Part shown: positions 1-8,092 of the stretch, piece after piece
Position numbering within the stretch: the first letter of the stretch is position 1
Layout of the letters: every line of letters starts with the position of its first letter
From: Nevskia sp964451925
Lineage (GTDB): Bacteria; Pseudomonadota; Gammaproteobacteria; Nevskiales; Nevskiaceae
Direction of reading: 5' to 3'
Length of the DNA: 32,753 nucleotides
NCBI GenBank assembly: GCA_964451925.1
Contig: CAYVKA010000050.1
Coordinates: forward strand, 1 to 32,753
Program-made: the position numbers and the translations under genes
Notes under the pieces: model-generated
Database searches by the model: none
What the model was told of the DNA's origin: nothing
The model's input: the letters and a program-made list of their open reading frames with translations, nothing else

Positions 1-1838
1 GCCGGCGGCGCCGCGGCGGGTGGCGGCGGCACGGCCGGCGGCGTCAGCTGCGGCACTTCCGCCCCGGGCGGCGGCACCTCGGGCACCGCGCCGCCGGCGG
101 CTGCCGACGCCAGCACGATGTGCGGCGCGATCAGGAACAGGCGCTCGGTCTGGTCGCGCTTGACGGTGTCGCTGCGGAACAGGTGACCGAGCAGCGGGAT
201 GTCACCCAGCAGCGGCACCTTGGTCACGGTATGGTCGTCCTCGTGCCGGTTCAGGCCGCCGAGCAGCAGGCCCTGGCCGACATCGATGACCGCCTGGGTG
301 TTGACCGCGTTGCGGCTGACCAGTGGCACGGCCTGGTTGATGGTCTGCCCGGTGGTGGAGCTGACGCTCTGGCTGGTGACCTGCACGTTGCCGTCCTCGA
401 TCGTCACCAGCAGGCGGATGCGCTGACGGCCGTTGTCGAGGATCATGTGCGGCGTCACCCGCAGCACGGTGCCGGCGACGATGCCGTACAGGTCCTCGTC
501 GAAGGCGCCGGCCACCGGCACGTAGACCGACTGCGTGCTTTCGATCACCGCCTCGACGTCGTTCAGCGTCACCACCTGCGGCCGCTGCACCACGCTGGTC
601 ACGCCATCCTGCTCCAGCGCGTTGACGCGGCTCATGAACTTGGCGGTATTGCCGATCACGGCGCCGATCTGCAGGCCGGCCAGGTTGCCGGCACTGTCCA
701 GCGGATACAGGCCGCCGCCGAACAGCACCGAGGTGTTGCCGTTGATGTAGCCCCAGTTGACGCCGTACTGCTGCGCCTTGGTTTTGTCGATGTCGATGAT
801 GGTGGCGTCGAGCTGGATGATCTGGCTCTCCACGTCGAGCTGCTGCACCAGCTGGTCGTACATGGCCATGCGCTCGGGCATGTCGCGAATGATCAGCGCG
901 TTGCGGTACGAGTCGGCGACGATGCGGGGCGCGTCGCCGCCATCGAGCAGCGCACCGTAGCCGGATTGCGGTGTTGGCGGCGGCAGCGGCGCCGCCGACG
1001 AGGTGTAGTCGCCGCCGCCGAGGGCCATCGCGTCGCGCTGCGCCGAAGCCGCGGCGAGGCGGTCGCCCAGGGCCGCCAGGCCACGGCCGCGCAAGCCGCC
1101 GGCCGAGGCCGTGGCGCGGCCCGTCGCTTCCGCCGGGCCTTCGGCCTGCCCCAGCAGCTGCTTGAGGATGGTGGCCACGCCCGGCACCACGGTCTGCTGG
1201 TCGCCGACTCGGAAGCTGGTGTCCGCCGCCCAGGCGTACTTGAGCGGGATGAAGTGCAGCACGGTGCGCGTATCGCGCTGCGCGACCGGCGTGCGCGGCT
1301 CGGCATGGGCCAGGGCGGTGCCGAGCTGCGTCATCTGCTCGAGGAAGCGCGGCGTGCCGCTCAGCGCCACCAGGCCGCTGTCGCCACGCACTTGCAGGGT
1401 GTCGCTGCCATCGGCCAGGCCGATGGCGGAGCGGCGCAGGGTCTCGACACGCGACGGATCGACCTGCACGTAGCGGCTGCCCAGCTCGCGGCTCTTGTAG
1501 ACGTAGACCACGCTGCCGTCGTAGTAGGCCACCAGGCCGTTGGAATCGGCGATGCTCTTGAACACATCGGCGGCGCTGCCCTCGCGCGGGCCGTTGAGCG
1601 TGCCGGGGGAGCCCTGCACCAGCGGACTCATCACCACCGCCATGCCGATGTCGTCGAAGAAGCGTTGCAGGAAGCTTTTCAAGGTCTCGTCCTGCAACTC
1701 GTAGGACACCGGCTCGTCGCGGAACGGGATGTGCGCCGCGCGCGCCGGCGGCGGCGCCTGCAGGGCCAGCCCCGCCAGCACGGCGGCGGCGATCGGCCGC
1801 AGGCGCGCGGCATGGCGCTGGGGGCGTGCTGGGGGCAT
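1..1838 (-). CDS. sctC: SctC, T3SS outer-membrane secretin (3' end beyond window)
   Basis: This gene runs off the left edge of the window; 612 codons are visible without a stop. The ATG at 1838 follows a GGAGAG Shine-Dalgarno-like stretch and a cleavable-looking signal peptide (about residues 1-35). Residues about 45-120 resemble the N0/N1 ring domain of type III secretins, and residues about 340-560 form the secretin pore domain, with the signature VPLLGDIPLLGHLF near its end. A long Ala/Gly-rich insert (about 230-300) separates them, and the visible C-terminus is Pro/Ala-rich. Secretins form the multimeric outer-membrane channel of the injectisome. It lies 25 bp downstream of sctV on the same strand, so the two are probably cotranscribed. 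The presence of a secretin excludes a flagellar system. Type II and type IV pilus secretins share the pore domain, but the neighbours make SctC by far the best reading. Confidence 0.93.
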   Translation of the reverse strand, partial: MPPARPQRHAARLRPIAAAVLAGLALQAPPPARAAHIPFRDEPVSYELQDETLKSFLQRFFDDIGMAVVMSPLVQGSPGTLNGPREGSAADVFKSIADSNGLVAYYDGSVVYVYKSRELGSRYVQVDPSRVETLRRSAIGLADGSDTLQVRGDSGLVALSGTPRFLEQMTQLGTALAHAEPRTPVAQRDTRTVLHFIPLKYAWAADTSFRVGDQQTVVPGVATILKQLLGQAEGPAEATGRATASAGGLRGRGLAALGDRLAAASAQRDAMALGGGDYTSSAAPLPPPTPQSGYGALLDGGDAPRIVADSYRNALIIRDMPERMAMYDQLVQQLDVESQIIQLDATIIDIDKTKAQQYGVNWGYINGNTSVLFGGGLYPLDSAGNLAGLQIGAVIGNTAKFMSRVNALEQDGVTSVVQRPQVVTLNDVEAVIESTQSVYVPVAGAFDEDLYGIVAGTVLRVTPHMILDNGRQRIRLLVTIEDGNVQVTSQSVSSTTGQTINQAVPLVSRNAVNTQAVIDVGQGLLLGGLNRHEDDHTVTKVPLLGDIPLLGHLFRSDTVKRDQTERLFLIAPHIVLASAAAGGAVPEVPPPGAEVPQLTPPAVPPPPAAAPP

Positions 1839-1863
1839 GGGTTCCGCTCTCCGTGATGGGGTT

Positions 1864-3879
1864 CTAGCCATGGACCTGTCCGAGCGGCACCACCTGCACT
1901 TCGCCGGAAAGCTCCTGGAACGACAGGATCGGCAACTCGAAAAACTCGACTTCGGTGAGCTTGCGCAGGTGGCGCCGCACATCCATCGAGCACAGCATCA
2001 CCATGCGCGCGAACACGGCGCCGGCGGCGTCGCGCGCCTGGCGGATCTCCTCGGTCACACGCTGCAGCAGCTGCGGGTCCACCGCCAGCTGGCTGGACTG
2101 GCCGGAGACGCGCACCGACTGGCGCAGGGCGTCCTCCAGCTCGGGGTGCGCGATCAGCGCGCGGATCACACGGTCGGGCGCTGAGTAGCGCTGCGTGATG
2201 TGGCGGCGCAGCGCCACGCGCACGCTCTCGGTCAGCAGCACGATGTCGCGCTCGCGGCCGCCGGCCTCGGTGATGGCCTCGAACACGTCGCGCAGGTTGC
2301 GGATCGGGATGCCTTCCTCGAGCAGCCGGCGCAGCACTTCGGAGACGCGCTGCGGCGCCGCCACGCGCAGCATCTCCTTGACCAGGTCCGGGTAGTCGCG
2401 TGACCAGCGGTTGATCAGGTTGGAGGTTTCCTGGATGCCGACGAACTGCGCCAGCTGCCGGCGCAGCGCCGCGGCCAGCTGCGGCTCGAACGTGCCGCTC
2501 AGCTCGGCCTCGCCGGGTGCTTCCGCCGGTTGCTGGCGCGGCGCGGCGGACAGGGCCGGCGGCAACGCCGGCTGCGGCAGGCGCAGTTCGCCGGCGGCGA
2601 TGTCGATGCCGAACGCCACCACGCGGTAGGCGCCGGCGGCCAGCAACGGCTCCGCGCGCAGCACCGGGTACGGGATCGGCGCGCCGAACTCCTCGCGGAT
2701 GCGCTCCACCGCGCGGTTGGCGGCGGCAGTGAGGCGCTCGTTGCCCAGCGCCGCCAGCGTGGCCGGCGCGGCCTCGACGGTCACCGCCGGCAGCGGCTTG
2801 AGCTCGGCCTCGCCCTCGCCCGCCGGAGCCGGCAGCGGCGGCCGCGGCGGCACGCCGACGCGGCGCAGCAGCGCCGCGATCACGCTGAAGCGGTGGCGCC
2901 CGCGCCACACCCAGGCGCCGATCAGGCTCAGGCCCAGCGCGGCGAACACCGGCCACGGGAATCCCGGCACCAGCGCCAGGAACAGCGCCAGCAGGCCGCC
3001 GATGAGGATCACGCGCGGATGTCCGGTGATCTCGCGGCCGATGGCCGCGCCCAGGTGCTGGTCGCCGTCCTCGCTGGCGGTGCGGGTCACAATCAGGCCG
3101 GCGGCGATGGACGACAGCAGCGCCGGAATCTGCCCGACCAGGCCGTCGCCGATGGTCAGGATGCTGTAGGTGCGCACCGCCTCGCTCAGCGGCAGGCCCA
3201 GCTGCAGCACGCCGACGGCCAGGCCGCCGAGGATGTTGATGATGATGATGACGATGCCGGCGATGGAGTCGCCCTTGACGAACTTCATGGCGCCGTCGAG
3301 CGCTCCGTGCAACTGGCTTTCCACTTCCAGCCGGCGGCGGCGGCGGCGCGCCTCATCCTTGTCGATCAGGCCGGAGCGCAGGTCCGAATCGATCGACAGC
3401 TGCTTGCCCGGCATCGCGTCCAGGGTGAAGCGTGCCGCCACTTCGGCGACGCGCTCGGCGCCCTTGGCGATGACGATGAACTGCACCACGGTGATGATCA
3501 GGAACACGACGATGCCGACCACCAGGTTGCCGCCGGCCACCAGCTGGCCGAACGTCTCGATGATGCGCCCGGCGTCGGCGTCGAGCAGAATCAGGCGGGT
3601 GATGGCGATGGACAGGGACAGGCGGAACAGCGTGGTCAGCAGCAACACGCTGGGAAAGCTGGAAAAGGCGGTCGGGCCGGGGATGTAGATCGCCAGCAGC
3701 AGCAGGCTGACGCCGAACAGGATGTTGCAGGCCACCAGCGCATCCACCAGCAGCAGCGGCAGCGGCAGGATCATCAATGCGACGATCGCCACCACGCCCA
3801 AAGCCAGAAGAATGTCGCTGTAGCTGCGCGAACCACCCGGTACGCGAAAGCCGCCAAAGACGGTTGCGTAGCCCTTCAA
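1864..3879 (-). CDS. sctV: SctV, T3SS export-gate protein (FHIPEP/FlhA family)
   Basis: SctV forms the nonameric export gate in the inner membrane and docks substrates and chaperones. The N-terminal half has about eight hydrophobic segments, beginning around MILPLPLLLVD, and the family region near LSLSIAITRLILL. The C-terminal half is the soluble docking domain. I place the start at a TTG at 3879 because a strong AAGGAGGA sequence sits 5 nt upstream. The reading frame stays open to an ATG at 3972, but the 31 extra residues are arginine-rich and unlike the family, and no ribosome site precedes them. The TTG start gives 671 residues, close to the usual 670-700. A conserved T3SS-type promoter box lies upstream (4004-4050). 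The gene is followed directly by sctC. Confidence 0.93.
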   Translation of the reverse strand: MKGYATVFGGFRVPGGSRSYSDILLALGVVAIVALMILPLPLLLVDALVACNILFGVSLLLLAIYIPGPTAFSSFPSVLLLTTLFRLSLSIAITRLILLDADAGRIIETFGQLVAGGNLVVGIVVFLIITVVQFIVIAKGAERVAEVAARFTLDAMPGKQLSIDSDLRSGLIDKDEARRRRRRLEVESQLHGALDGAMKFVKGDSIAGIVIIIINILGGLAVGVLQLGLPLSEAVRTYSILTIGDGLVGQIPALLSSIAAGLIVTRTASEDGDQHLGAAIGREITGHPRVILIGGLLALFLALVPGFPWPVFAALGLSLIGAWVWRGRHRFSVIAALLRRVGVPPRPPLPAPAGEGEAELKPLPAVTVEAAPATLAALGNERLTAAANRAVERIREEFGAPIPYPVLRAEPLLAAGAYRVVAFGIDIAAGELRLPQPALPPALSAAPRQQPAEAPGEAELSGTFEPQLAAALRRQLAQFVGIQETSNLINRWSRDYPDLVKEMLRVAAPQRVSEVLRRLLEEGIPIRNLRDVFEAITEAGGRERDIVLLTESVRVALRRHITQRYSAPDRVIRALIAHPELEDALRQSVRVSGQSSQLAVDPQLLQRVTEEIRQARDAAGAVFARMVMLCSMDVRRHLRKLTEVEFFELPILSFQELSGEVQVVPLGQVHG

Positions 3880-3963
3880 GCCATCCTCCTTGACTGCCAA
3901 TCCCTGGATCCGTCCTCGGGTCAACCTCAGGCCGCTGAGCCTGCCGCGGGCCGCACCACATCT

Positions 3964-3981
3964 CCGTACCATGATGTACGG
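3964..3981. other. Small inverted repeat in the sctV leader
   Basis: CCGTAC and GTACGG form a 6-bp stem around a 6-nt loop. It would lie in the untranslated leader of sctV if transcription starts near 3997, about 85 nt before the TTG start. It could be a hairpin or an operator; no function can be assigned. Confidence 0.4.
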
Positions 3982-4003
3982 TCCGGGCCCGCATTGCGCA
4001 GCG

Positions 4004-4050
4004 ACCGTAACACCACCATTTGCGGCTGCGCACCTAGTAGAAACCCTAGG
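4004..4050 (-). promoter_or_regulatory. Predicted sctV promoter with CCTAG-N8-CTAGG box
   Basis: Read on the minus strand, CCTAGGGTTTCTACTAGG (4050-4033) is a dyad of CCTAG and CTAGG separated by 8 nt. After one base comes a poor -35 (GCGCAG, 4031-4026), a 16-nt spacer and a -10-like TACGGT (4009-4004). The same geometry and nearly the same dyad occur before the lipoprotein gene at 16926. A weak -35 next to a strong dyad suggests an activator-dependent promoter. Confidence 0.6.
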
Positions 4051-4102
4051 TGTGCGCGCACGCCTTTGAAGTCACAATCAATTACGCCGGGTGACGCTTT
4101 TG

Positions 4103-4507
4103 CTACAGAACCGGCGTGCGTCGCGCAGCGGGCTCGCCCGGCGGCGGCGCGGAACTCGCGGACGATTCCGCTGCCGCATCATGCAGCTGGGAGAATTCGG
4201 CGACGCGGCTAATGCCGCCGGATGTGACGCCGATCACAAGGTAGCGCGCGCCGGCCTTGACCAGCGCCAGGCGCTCGCGCGGCCCCAGCGCGAGCACCTG
4301 CACCAGCTGCAAGGGGCCTTCGCGCTTGACCACGCTGCCTTTCCAGCGGGTCAGCAGGAAGGTGGCGGCGCCGGCGGCGGCGGTGATCAGCAGCAGCGGC
4401 AGCAGCAGCGAACCGAACGTGGATGCGGCGCCGGCCGGATCGGCGGCCGAAGCGGCACGAGGCAGTACTGCAAAGGCGCAGGCAAGGACGCGGGATCGGA
4501 TGTTCAT
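4103..4507 (-). CDS. FliO-like membrane protein in a T3SS locus
   Basis: This 134-residue protein has a signal-like N-terminus, one hydrophobic segment (about residues 30-47, LLLPLLLITAAAGAATFLL) and then a soluble part with the typical FliO pattern: GPLQLVQVLALGPRERLALV followed by RYLVIGVTSGGISRVAEF. The tail is low-complexity Ala/Ser/Pro. In flagella FliO is the accessory factor that helps assemble the FliP/FliR export gate. Injectisomes normally have no FliO, yet this gene sits 223 bp upstream of sctV on the same strand, and no flagellar gene is visible. I infer that it assists assembly of the SctR/S/T gate. The start is the ATG at 4507, without a clear Shine-Dalgarno sequence. A convergent reading as an unrelated small membrane protein is possible but less likely given the motif match. 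Confidence 0.78.
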   Translation of the reverse strand: MNIRSRVLACAFAVLPRAASAADPAGAASTFGSLLLPLLLITAAAGAATFLLTRWKGSVVKREGPLQLVQVLALGPRERLALVKAGARYLVIGVTSGGISRVAEFSQLHDAAAESSASSAPPPGEPAARRTPVL

Positions 4508-4551
4508 GGTTTCGTCATTTGCGGCGCTTACGGTAGTTATGCAAGGACTTG

Positions 4552-4576
4552 CGCGGCCGGATCGGATCCGGCCGCG
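4552..4576. promoter_or_regulatory. Perfect 25-nt palindrome in a divergent promoter region
   Basis: CGCGGCCGGATC (4552-4563) and GATCCGGCCGCG (4565-4576) are exact inverted copies around a single G. The element lies midway between the divergent starts of the FliO-like gene and the histidine kinase gene. It may be an operator acting on both directions, or a very GC-rich hairpin. No T-run follows, so it is not a typical terminator. Confidence 0.5.
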
Positions 4577-4634
4577 GTGCAGCGGGACCGGCGCGAATGC
4601 CGGCTCATGTTGGTAACACAGAACACGGACGACT

Positions 4635-5762
4635 GTGAAGCCCAAACGCCACAGCGCATTGCAGCTCAGAAGCAGTGTCGGCCCGGCCCGCCTGCGCAGC
4701 GCCGGCGATGCGGCCGCAGACGAGCCGCCGCTGGCGCAGTTCTGCGCCGCCGTATCGGTGCCCTGCGCGGTGTTCGACGCCGACAGCCAGAGCCTGCTGT
4801 TCGCCAATGCCGCATTTCTCGCCGAATTCGGCGCCGCCGACTCGCGCCCCACGTTCGAGCGCGCATTCGAGCCGGTGCAGTCCGCGCCGGGGCGCGAGCC
4901 CGCCCCCGGCTGCGCCGAGGTGTTCTGCCCCTCCAGCGGCCGCTGGTACTCGTTCAGCTGGTCGCCGCTGCAACTGGCGGGGCGCGCGCTGGCGCTGCTC
5001 AGCGTGCAGAACCTGACCGAGCGCATGGAAGCGCTGCGCCAGCACCGCGCGCAGCAGGAGCAGCTGTTGTTCACGTCGCGCGTGATGTCGGTGGGCGAGA
5101 TGGCGACCACGCTGGCGCACGAGATCAACCAGCCGCTGGCGACCATCATCAACTGCCTGACCGCGGCGCAACGCCTGATGGAGCAGCGCGGCGCCGGCCC
5201 GGAACGCCTGCGCCAGGCGCTGGACCTGGCCTGCGACCAGGCTGGCCAGGCGGCGGCGGTGGTGGCGCGCATCCGCGAGTTCGTGCGCACGCGCGAGCCG
5301 CGCCGCGAAACGCTGCGCCTGCCGCAGCTGATCGCGCATGTGCTGCAGCTGCAGCAGCTGGAAGCGCAGAAGCACCGTGTGCGCATCAGCGCCGCGCCGG
5401 CGGATCACTGCCCGGCGGTTCTGGCCGACCGCGTCATGGTCGAGCAGGTGCTGTGCAACCTGGTGAAGAACGCTATCGAGGCGATGCGCCTGACCCATCC
5501 GGGCGAACGCGAACTGGGCATCGGCGCGGCGCTGAATGTCGATGGCCGCGTCGAAGTGCGCGTCGCAGACCGCGGCCCGGGGCTGAGCGGCGCCGAGGAA
5601 ACGCAGCTGTTCACGCCGTTCTTCACCACCAAGCCCAACGGCCTGGGCATCGGCCTGGCGATCTGCCGCTCGATCATCGAATTCCACGACGGCCACCTGT
5701 GGTTCGAGCGCAACCCCGGCGGCGGCTCGGTGTTTGCCTTCACCCTGCCGCCGGCGCCATGA
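4635..5762 (+). CDS. Cytoplasmic PAS-type sensor histidine kinase
   Basis: The protein has 375 residues and no membrane segment. Residues about 35-130 look like a PAS-type sensor fold. The dimerisation/phosphoacceptor domain carries AHEINQPL with the histidine at 162. The ATPase domain shows the N box (LVKNAIEA, N279), DRGPG (312-316) and GLGIGLA (336-342). AHEINQPL is typical of the FixL/TtrS/DctB-type group. The start is a GTG at 4635 with only a weak ribosome site. The stop overlaps the ATG of the response regulator gene (ATGA), so the pair is translationally coupled. It heads the plus-strand T3SS run and probably controls the locus through the regulator. The signal is unknown; a soluble sensor suggests a cytoplasmic cue. 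Confidence 0.9.
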   Translation: MKPKRHSALQLRSSVGPARLRSAGDAAADEPPLAQFCAAVSVPCAVFDADSQSLLFANAAFLAEFGAADSRPTFERAFEPVQSAPGREPAPGCAEVFCPSSGRWYSFSWSPLQLAGRALALLSVQNLTERMEALRQHRAQQEQLLFTSRVMSVGEMATTLAHEINQPLATIINCLTAAQRLMEQRGAGPERLRQALDLACDQAGQAAAVVARIREFVRTREPRRETLRLPQLIAHVLQLQQLEAQKHRVRISAAPADHCPAVLADRVMVEQVLCNLVKNAIEAMRLTHPGERELGIGAALNVDGRVEVRVADRGPGLSGAEETQLFTPFFTTKPNGLGIGLAICRSIIEFHDGHLWFERNPGGGSVFAFTLPPAP

Positions 5763-6376
5763 GCGCCGACGCGCTGCGCGTCTACCTGGTGGACGACAAC
5801 GTGCCGTTCCGCCGCTCCACCGCGATGCTGCTGGAAACTTCCGGCATCGAGGTGCGCGACTTCGACAACGGCCCGGCGCTGCTGCAGGAGCTGCAGCGCG
5901 CGCCGGCGCCGGCGCGGGCCTGCACCGTCAGCGACGTGCGCATGCCGGACATGAGCGGCCTGGAATTGCTGGAGCAGCTCAAGCAGCGCCAGCTGCCGTT
6001 GCCGCTGATCTTCATCACCGCCCACGCCGACATCGCGCTGGCGGTGGAAGCGATGCGCCGCGGCGCCGCCAACTTCATCGAAAAGCCGTTCGAGGCGGAG
6101 GCGCTGATCCAGGCGGTGCGCCTGGCAGTGTCGGAAGAGCATGCGCCGCCCGCGGCGCGCCCGGCCGCGCCGCGGCACAACGACAAGCTGGCGGCGCTGA
6201 CGCCGCGCGAGCGGCAGGTGATGCAGCTGGTGGTCGAAGGCAAGCTCAACAAGACCATCGCCGATGTGCTCGGCATCAGCACCAAGACGGTGGAACTGCA
6301 CCGCGCCAACCTGATGGCCAAGCTCGCGGTGCGCAACGTGCCGGACCTGGTCAAGGTCTATCTCGGCTACCAATAG
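5759..6376 (+). CDS. FixJ/NarL-type response regulator (receiver plus LuxR HTH)
   Basis: The 205-residue protein has a receiver domain (about 5-120) with VDDN near the start, the phosphoacceptor D59 in SDVRMPDMSG, T87 and K109, so all catalytic positions are present. The C-terminal domain (about 140-205) begins LTPRERQVMQLVVEGKLNK and has the helix-turn-helix ending in TKTVELHRANLMAKL, typical of LuxR/GerE-type DNA binding. It overlaps the kinase stop by 4 nt and precedes sctQ by only 6 nt. I infer that it controls the T3SS genes and is the best candidate to bind the CCTAG-type dyads found upstream of five units. A global regulator encoded elsewhere is an alternative. Confidence 0.92.
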   Translation: MSADALRVYLVDDNVPFRRSTAMLLETSGIEVRDFDNGPALLQELQRAPAPARACTVSDVRMPDMSGLELLEQLKQRQLPLPLIFITAHADIALAVEAMRRGAANFIEKPFEAEALIQAVRLAVSEEHAPPAARPAAPRHNDKLAALTPRERQVMQLVVEGKLNKTIADVLGISTKTVELHRANLMAKLAVRNVPDLVKVYLGYQ

Positions 6377-6382
6377 CAGCCC

Positions 6383-7435
6383 ATGAACCGTCCCGCTTCC
6401 CCACCCGAAGTCGTGCCGCTGCGCGCGCGCCTGCCGCAGCTGGCGCCGGAGCTGGCCGCGGCGCAGTCGCGCCTGTTCCGCAGCGGCGAGACGCTGGACG
6501 GCGGCGGCGATGCGGGTCTGCTGTGGCGCTTCGCCGCCGCGCCGGCGCTGCTGCCGCCGGCGGTGCTGCTGCGCTGCGGATCGGCGGAACTGCTGCTCGG
6601 CGTGATCAACGATGGCCTCAGCCAGCCGCTGGGCGAGCGCGAGTGGTGGGACTACTCCGGCGCTTCGCGCCTGCTGGCCTGGACCCTGGCGCACGGCGCG
6701 CTGCTCGAAGGCCTCGGGCGCCTGCTCGGCGCGGTGCCGCTGCCGCAGCAGTGGCATGAGGAGCAGCTGCCGCCGGCGCCGGCCGCGGCGGCGCTGAAGC
6801 TGGCTTTCACCGCGCTGGCCGCGGACGGCCGCCGCTGCAGCGGCAGCTTGCGGCTGCCGCCGGCGCTGTGCGAAGCGCTGGCCGCCCATCCGGGCTGGCG
6901 CGCCGCTGCGCCGCTGCGCTGGGCGCGGCTGCCGGCGACGCTGCGCATCGAGCTCCCCGGCTTCGCCTTCGCCGCCGCCGAGATCCTGGCCGCCGGTGTC
7001 GGCGACATCCTCAGCCTGGGTGGCCGCGCCGCCTGCTGGCGGCGGCTGACGCTGGCGCTGGACGGCGCGGGCGGCGCGCCGCGGCGCTGGAATGCCGGGT
7101 ATGACGGCCGCGCGCAGCTGAGCATCGCCCCCCCGCATTCACTCAAGGAGTCGCCTGTGAACGACGCCCCACCCCGGCCCGCGACGGCGGACGCCGGCAA
7201 CGCGCTGGACAGCGTGCCGCTGCTGCTGGACTTCGAACTGGGCCGCCTCAGCCTGACGCTGGCCGAGCTGGCGGCGCTGCAGCCCGGCTATGTGTTCCAG
7301 CTCGGCGGCCGCCTGGAGGACGCGCGCGTGACGGTGCGCGCCAACGGCGTGTGCATCGGCCAGGGCGAGCTGGTGGCGGTGGGCGACACGATCGGTGTGC
7401 AGCTGCTGGCGTTCGAGCCGCATGGACTTCGGTAG
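6383..7435 (+). CDS. sctQ: SctQ, T3SS cytoplasmic sorting-platform (C-ring) protein
   Basis: SctQ builds the cytoplasmic sorting platform below the export gate. The 350-residue protein has a divergent, Leu/Ala-rich N-terminal region (1-250) and a clear C-terminal SpoA domain (about 275-345, including LPLLLDFELGRLSLTLAEL-like sequence and IGQGELVAVGDTIGVQL). The two halves are in one frame, unlike the split HrcQA/HrcQB of some plant-pathogen systems. It starts 6 nt after the response regulator stop, and its end overlaps the sctR start by 14 nt. An internal start for a shorter SctQ-C product is present at 7157. The N-terminal half would be hard to identify alone; the SpoA domain and the order before sctR decide the call. 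Confidence 0.88.
   Translation: MNRPASPPEVVPLRARLPQLAPELAAAQSRLFRSGETLDGGGDAGLLWRFAAAPALLPPAVLLRCGSAELLLGVINDGLSQPLGEREWWDYSGASRLLAWTLAHGALLEGLGRLLGAVPLPQQWHEEQLPPAPAAAALKLAFTALAADGRRCSGSLRLPPALCEALAAHPGWRAAAPLRWARLPATLRIELPGFAFAAAEILAAGVGDILSLGGRAACWRRLTLALDGAGGAPRRWNAGYDGRAQLSIAPPHSLKESPVNDAPPRPATADAGNALDSVPLLLDFELGRLSLTLAELAALQPGYVFQLGGRLEDARVTVRANGVCIGQGELVAVGDTIGVQLLAFEPHGLR
7157..7435 (+). CDS. sctQ: Internal translation start giving SctQ-C
   Basis: Inside sctQ an in-frame GTG (codon 259) is preceded by AAGGAG with a 6-nt spacer, a far better ribosome site than any by-chance one in this GC-rich gene. Initiation there would give a 92-residue protein containing the linker and the SpoA domain only. 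Internally initiated SctQ-C is established for YscQ of Yersinia and for Salmonella homologues, where it combines with full-length SctQ. Confidence 0.7.
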   Translation: MNDAPPRPATADAGNALDSVPLLLDFELGRLSLTLAELAALQPGYVFQLGGRLEDARVTVRANGVCIGQGELVAVGDTIGVQLLAFEPHGLR

Positions 7436-8084
7436 CCTCAGCCCCGCGCTGATCATCGTCACGGTGGTCGGCCTGGCGCTGGCGCCGTTCGTGGCGGTGA
7501 TGGTGACCTCGTTCACCAAGATCGTGGTGGTGCTGAGCCTGCTGCGCAACGCATTGGGGCTGCAGCAGGTGCCGCCCAACGTGGTGATCAACGGCCTGGC
7601 CATCATCCTGTCGATCTACGTCATGTATCCGGTGATCCTCGACAGCTACGGCGCCATCGACCAGCGCGCCGGCAGCGCGCCGATGCAGAAGTTCGACGTC
7701 AAGCGCCTGCTCGACTACGCCGACAGCGGCAAGGAGCCGCTGCGCCAGTTCCTGATCCGCCACGCCAGCGACAACGAGCGCGCCTTCTTCCTGCACACCG
7801 CCAAGCGCCTGATGTCGAAGAACCAGGCCGAGATCGGCCAGGACGACTTCATCGTGGTGATCCCGGCCTTCACCGTGACCGAGCTGACGGTGGCGTTCCA
7901 GATCGGCTTCCTGATCTTCCTGCCGTTCCTGGTGATCGACCTGATCGTGTCCAATATCCTGCTGGCGCTGGGCATGATGATGCTGTCGCCGACCACGGTG
8001 TCGCTGCCGTTCAAGCTGATGCTGTTCGTGTTCCTCGACGGCTGGGCCAAGCTGGTGCACGGCCTGGTCCTGACCTACGCCTGA
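7422..8084 (+). CDS. sctR: SctR, T3SS export-gate membrane protein (FliP family)
   Basis: SctR is the pentameric core of the export gate. The 220-residue protein has the FliP-family sequence throughout: the first membrane segment (about 8-30), SFTKIVVVLSLLRNALGLQQ, VPPNVVINGLA, and the C-terminal pair of hydrophobic segments with TELTVAFQIGFLIFLPFLVI and a GMMMLSP motif. It lacks the cleaved signal and periplasmic insert of flagellar FliP. The ATG at 7422 overlaps the end of sctQ, so translation is coupled. sctS follows after 8 nt. Confidence 0.95.
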   Translation: MDFGSLSPALIIVTVVGLALAPFVAVMVTSFTKIVVVLSLLRNALGLQQVPPNVVINGLAIILSIYVMYPVILDSYGAIDQRAGSAPMQKFDVKRLLDYADSGKEPLRQFLIRHASDNERAFFLHTAKRLMSKNQAEIGQDDFIVVIPAFTVTELTVAFQIGFLIFLPFLVIDLIVSNILLALGMMMLSPTTVSLPFKLMLFVFLDGWAKLVHGLVLTYA

Positions 8085-8092
8085 GGCGCGCC

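Noticed and set aside
120..1856. A 578-codon open frame on the plus strand, opposite sctC
   Set aside because: It is an antisense shadow caused by high GC and codon bias; its translation is Arg/Ala/His-rich low-complexity sequence, while the minus strand encodes a clear secretin.
2530..4212. A 560-codon plus-strand frame opposite sctV
   Set aside because: Same reason: the translation has no family features and the opposite strand carries an unmistakable SctV.
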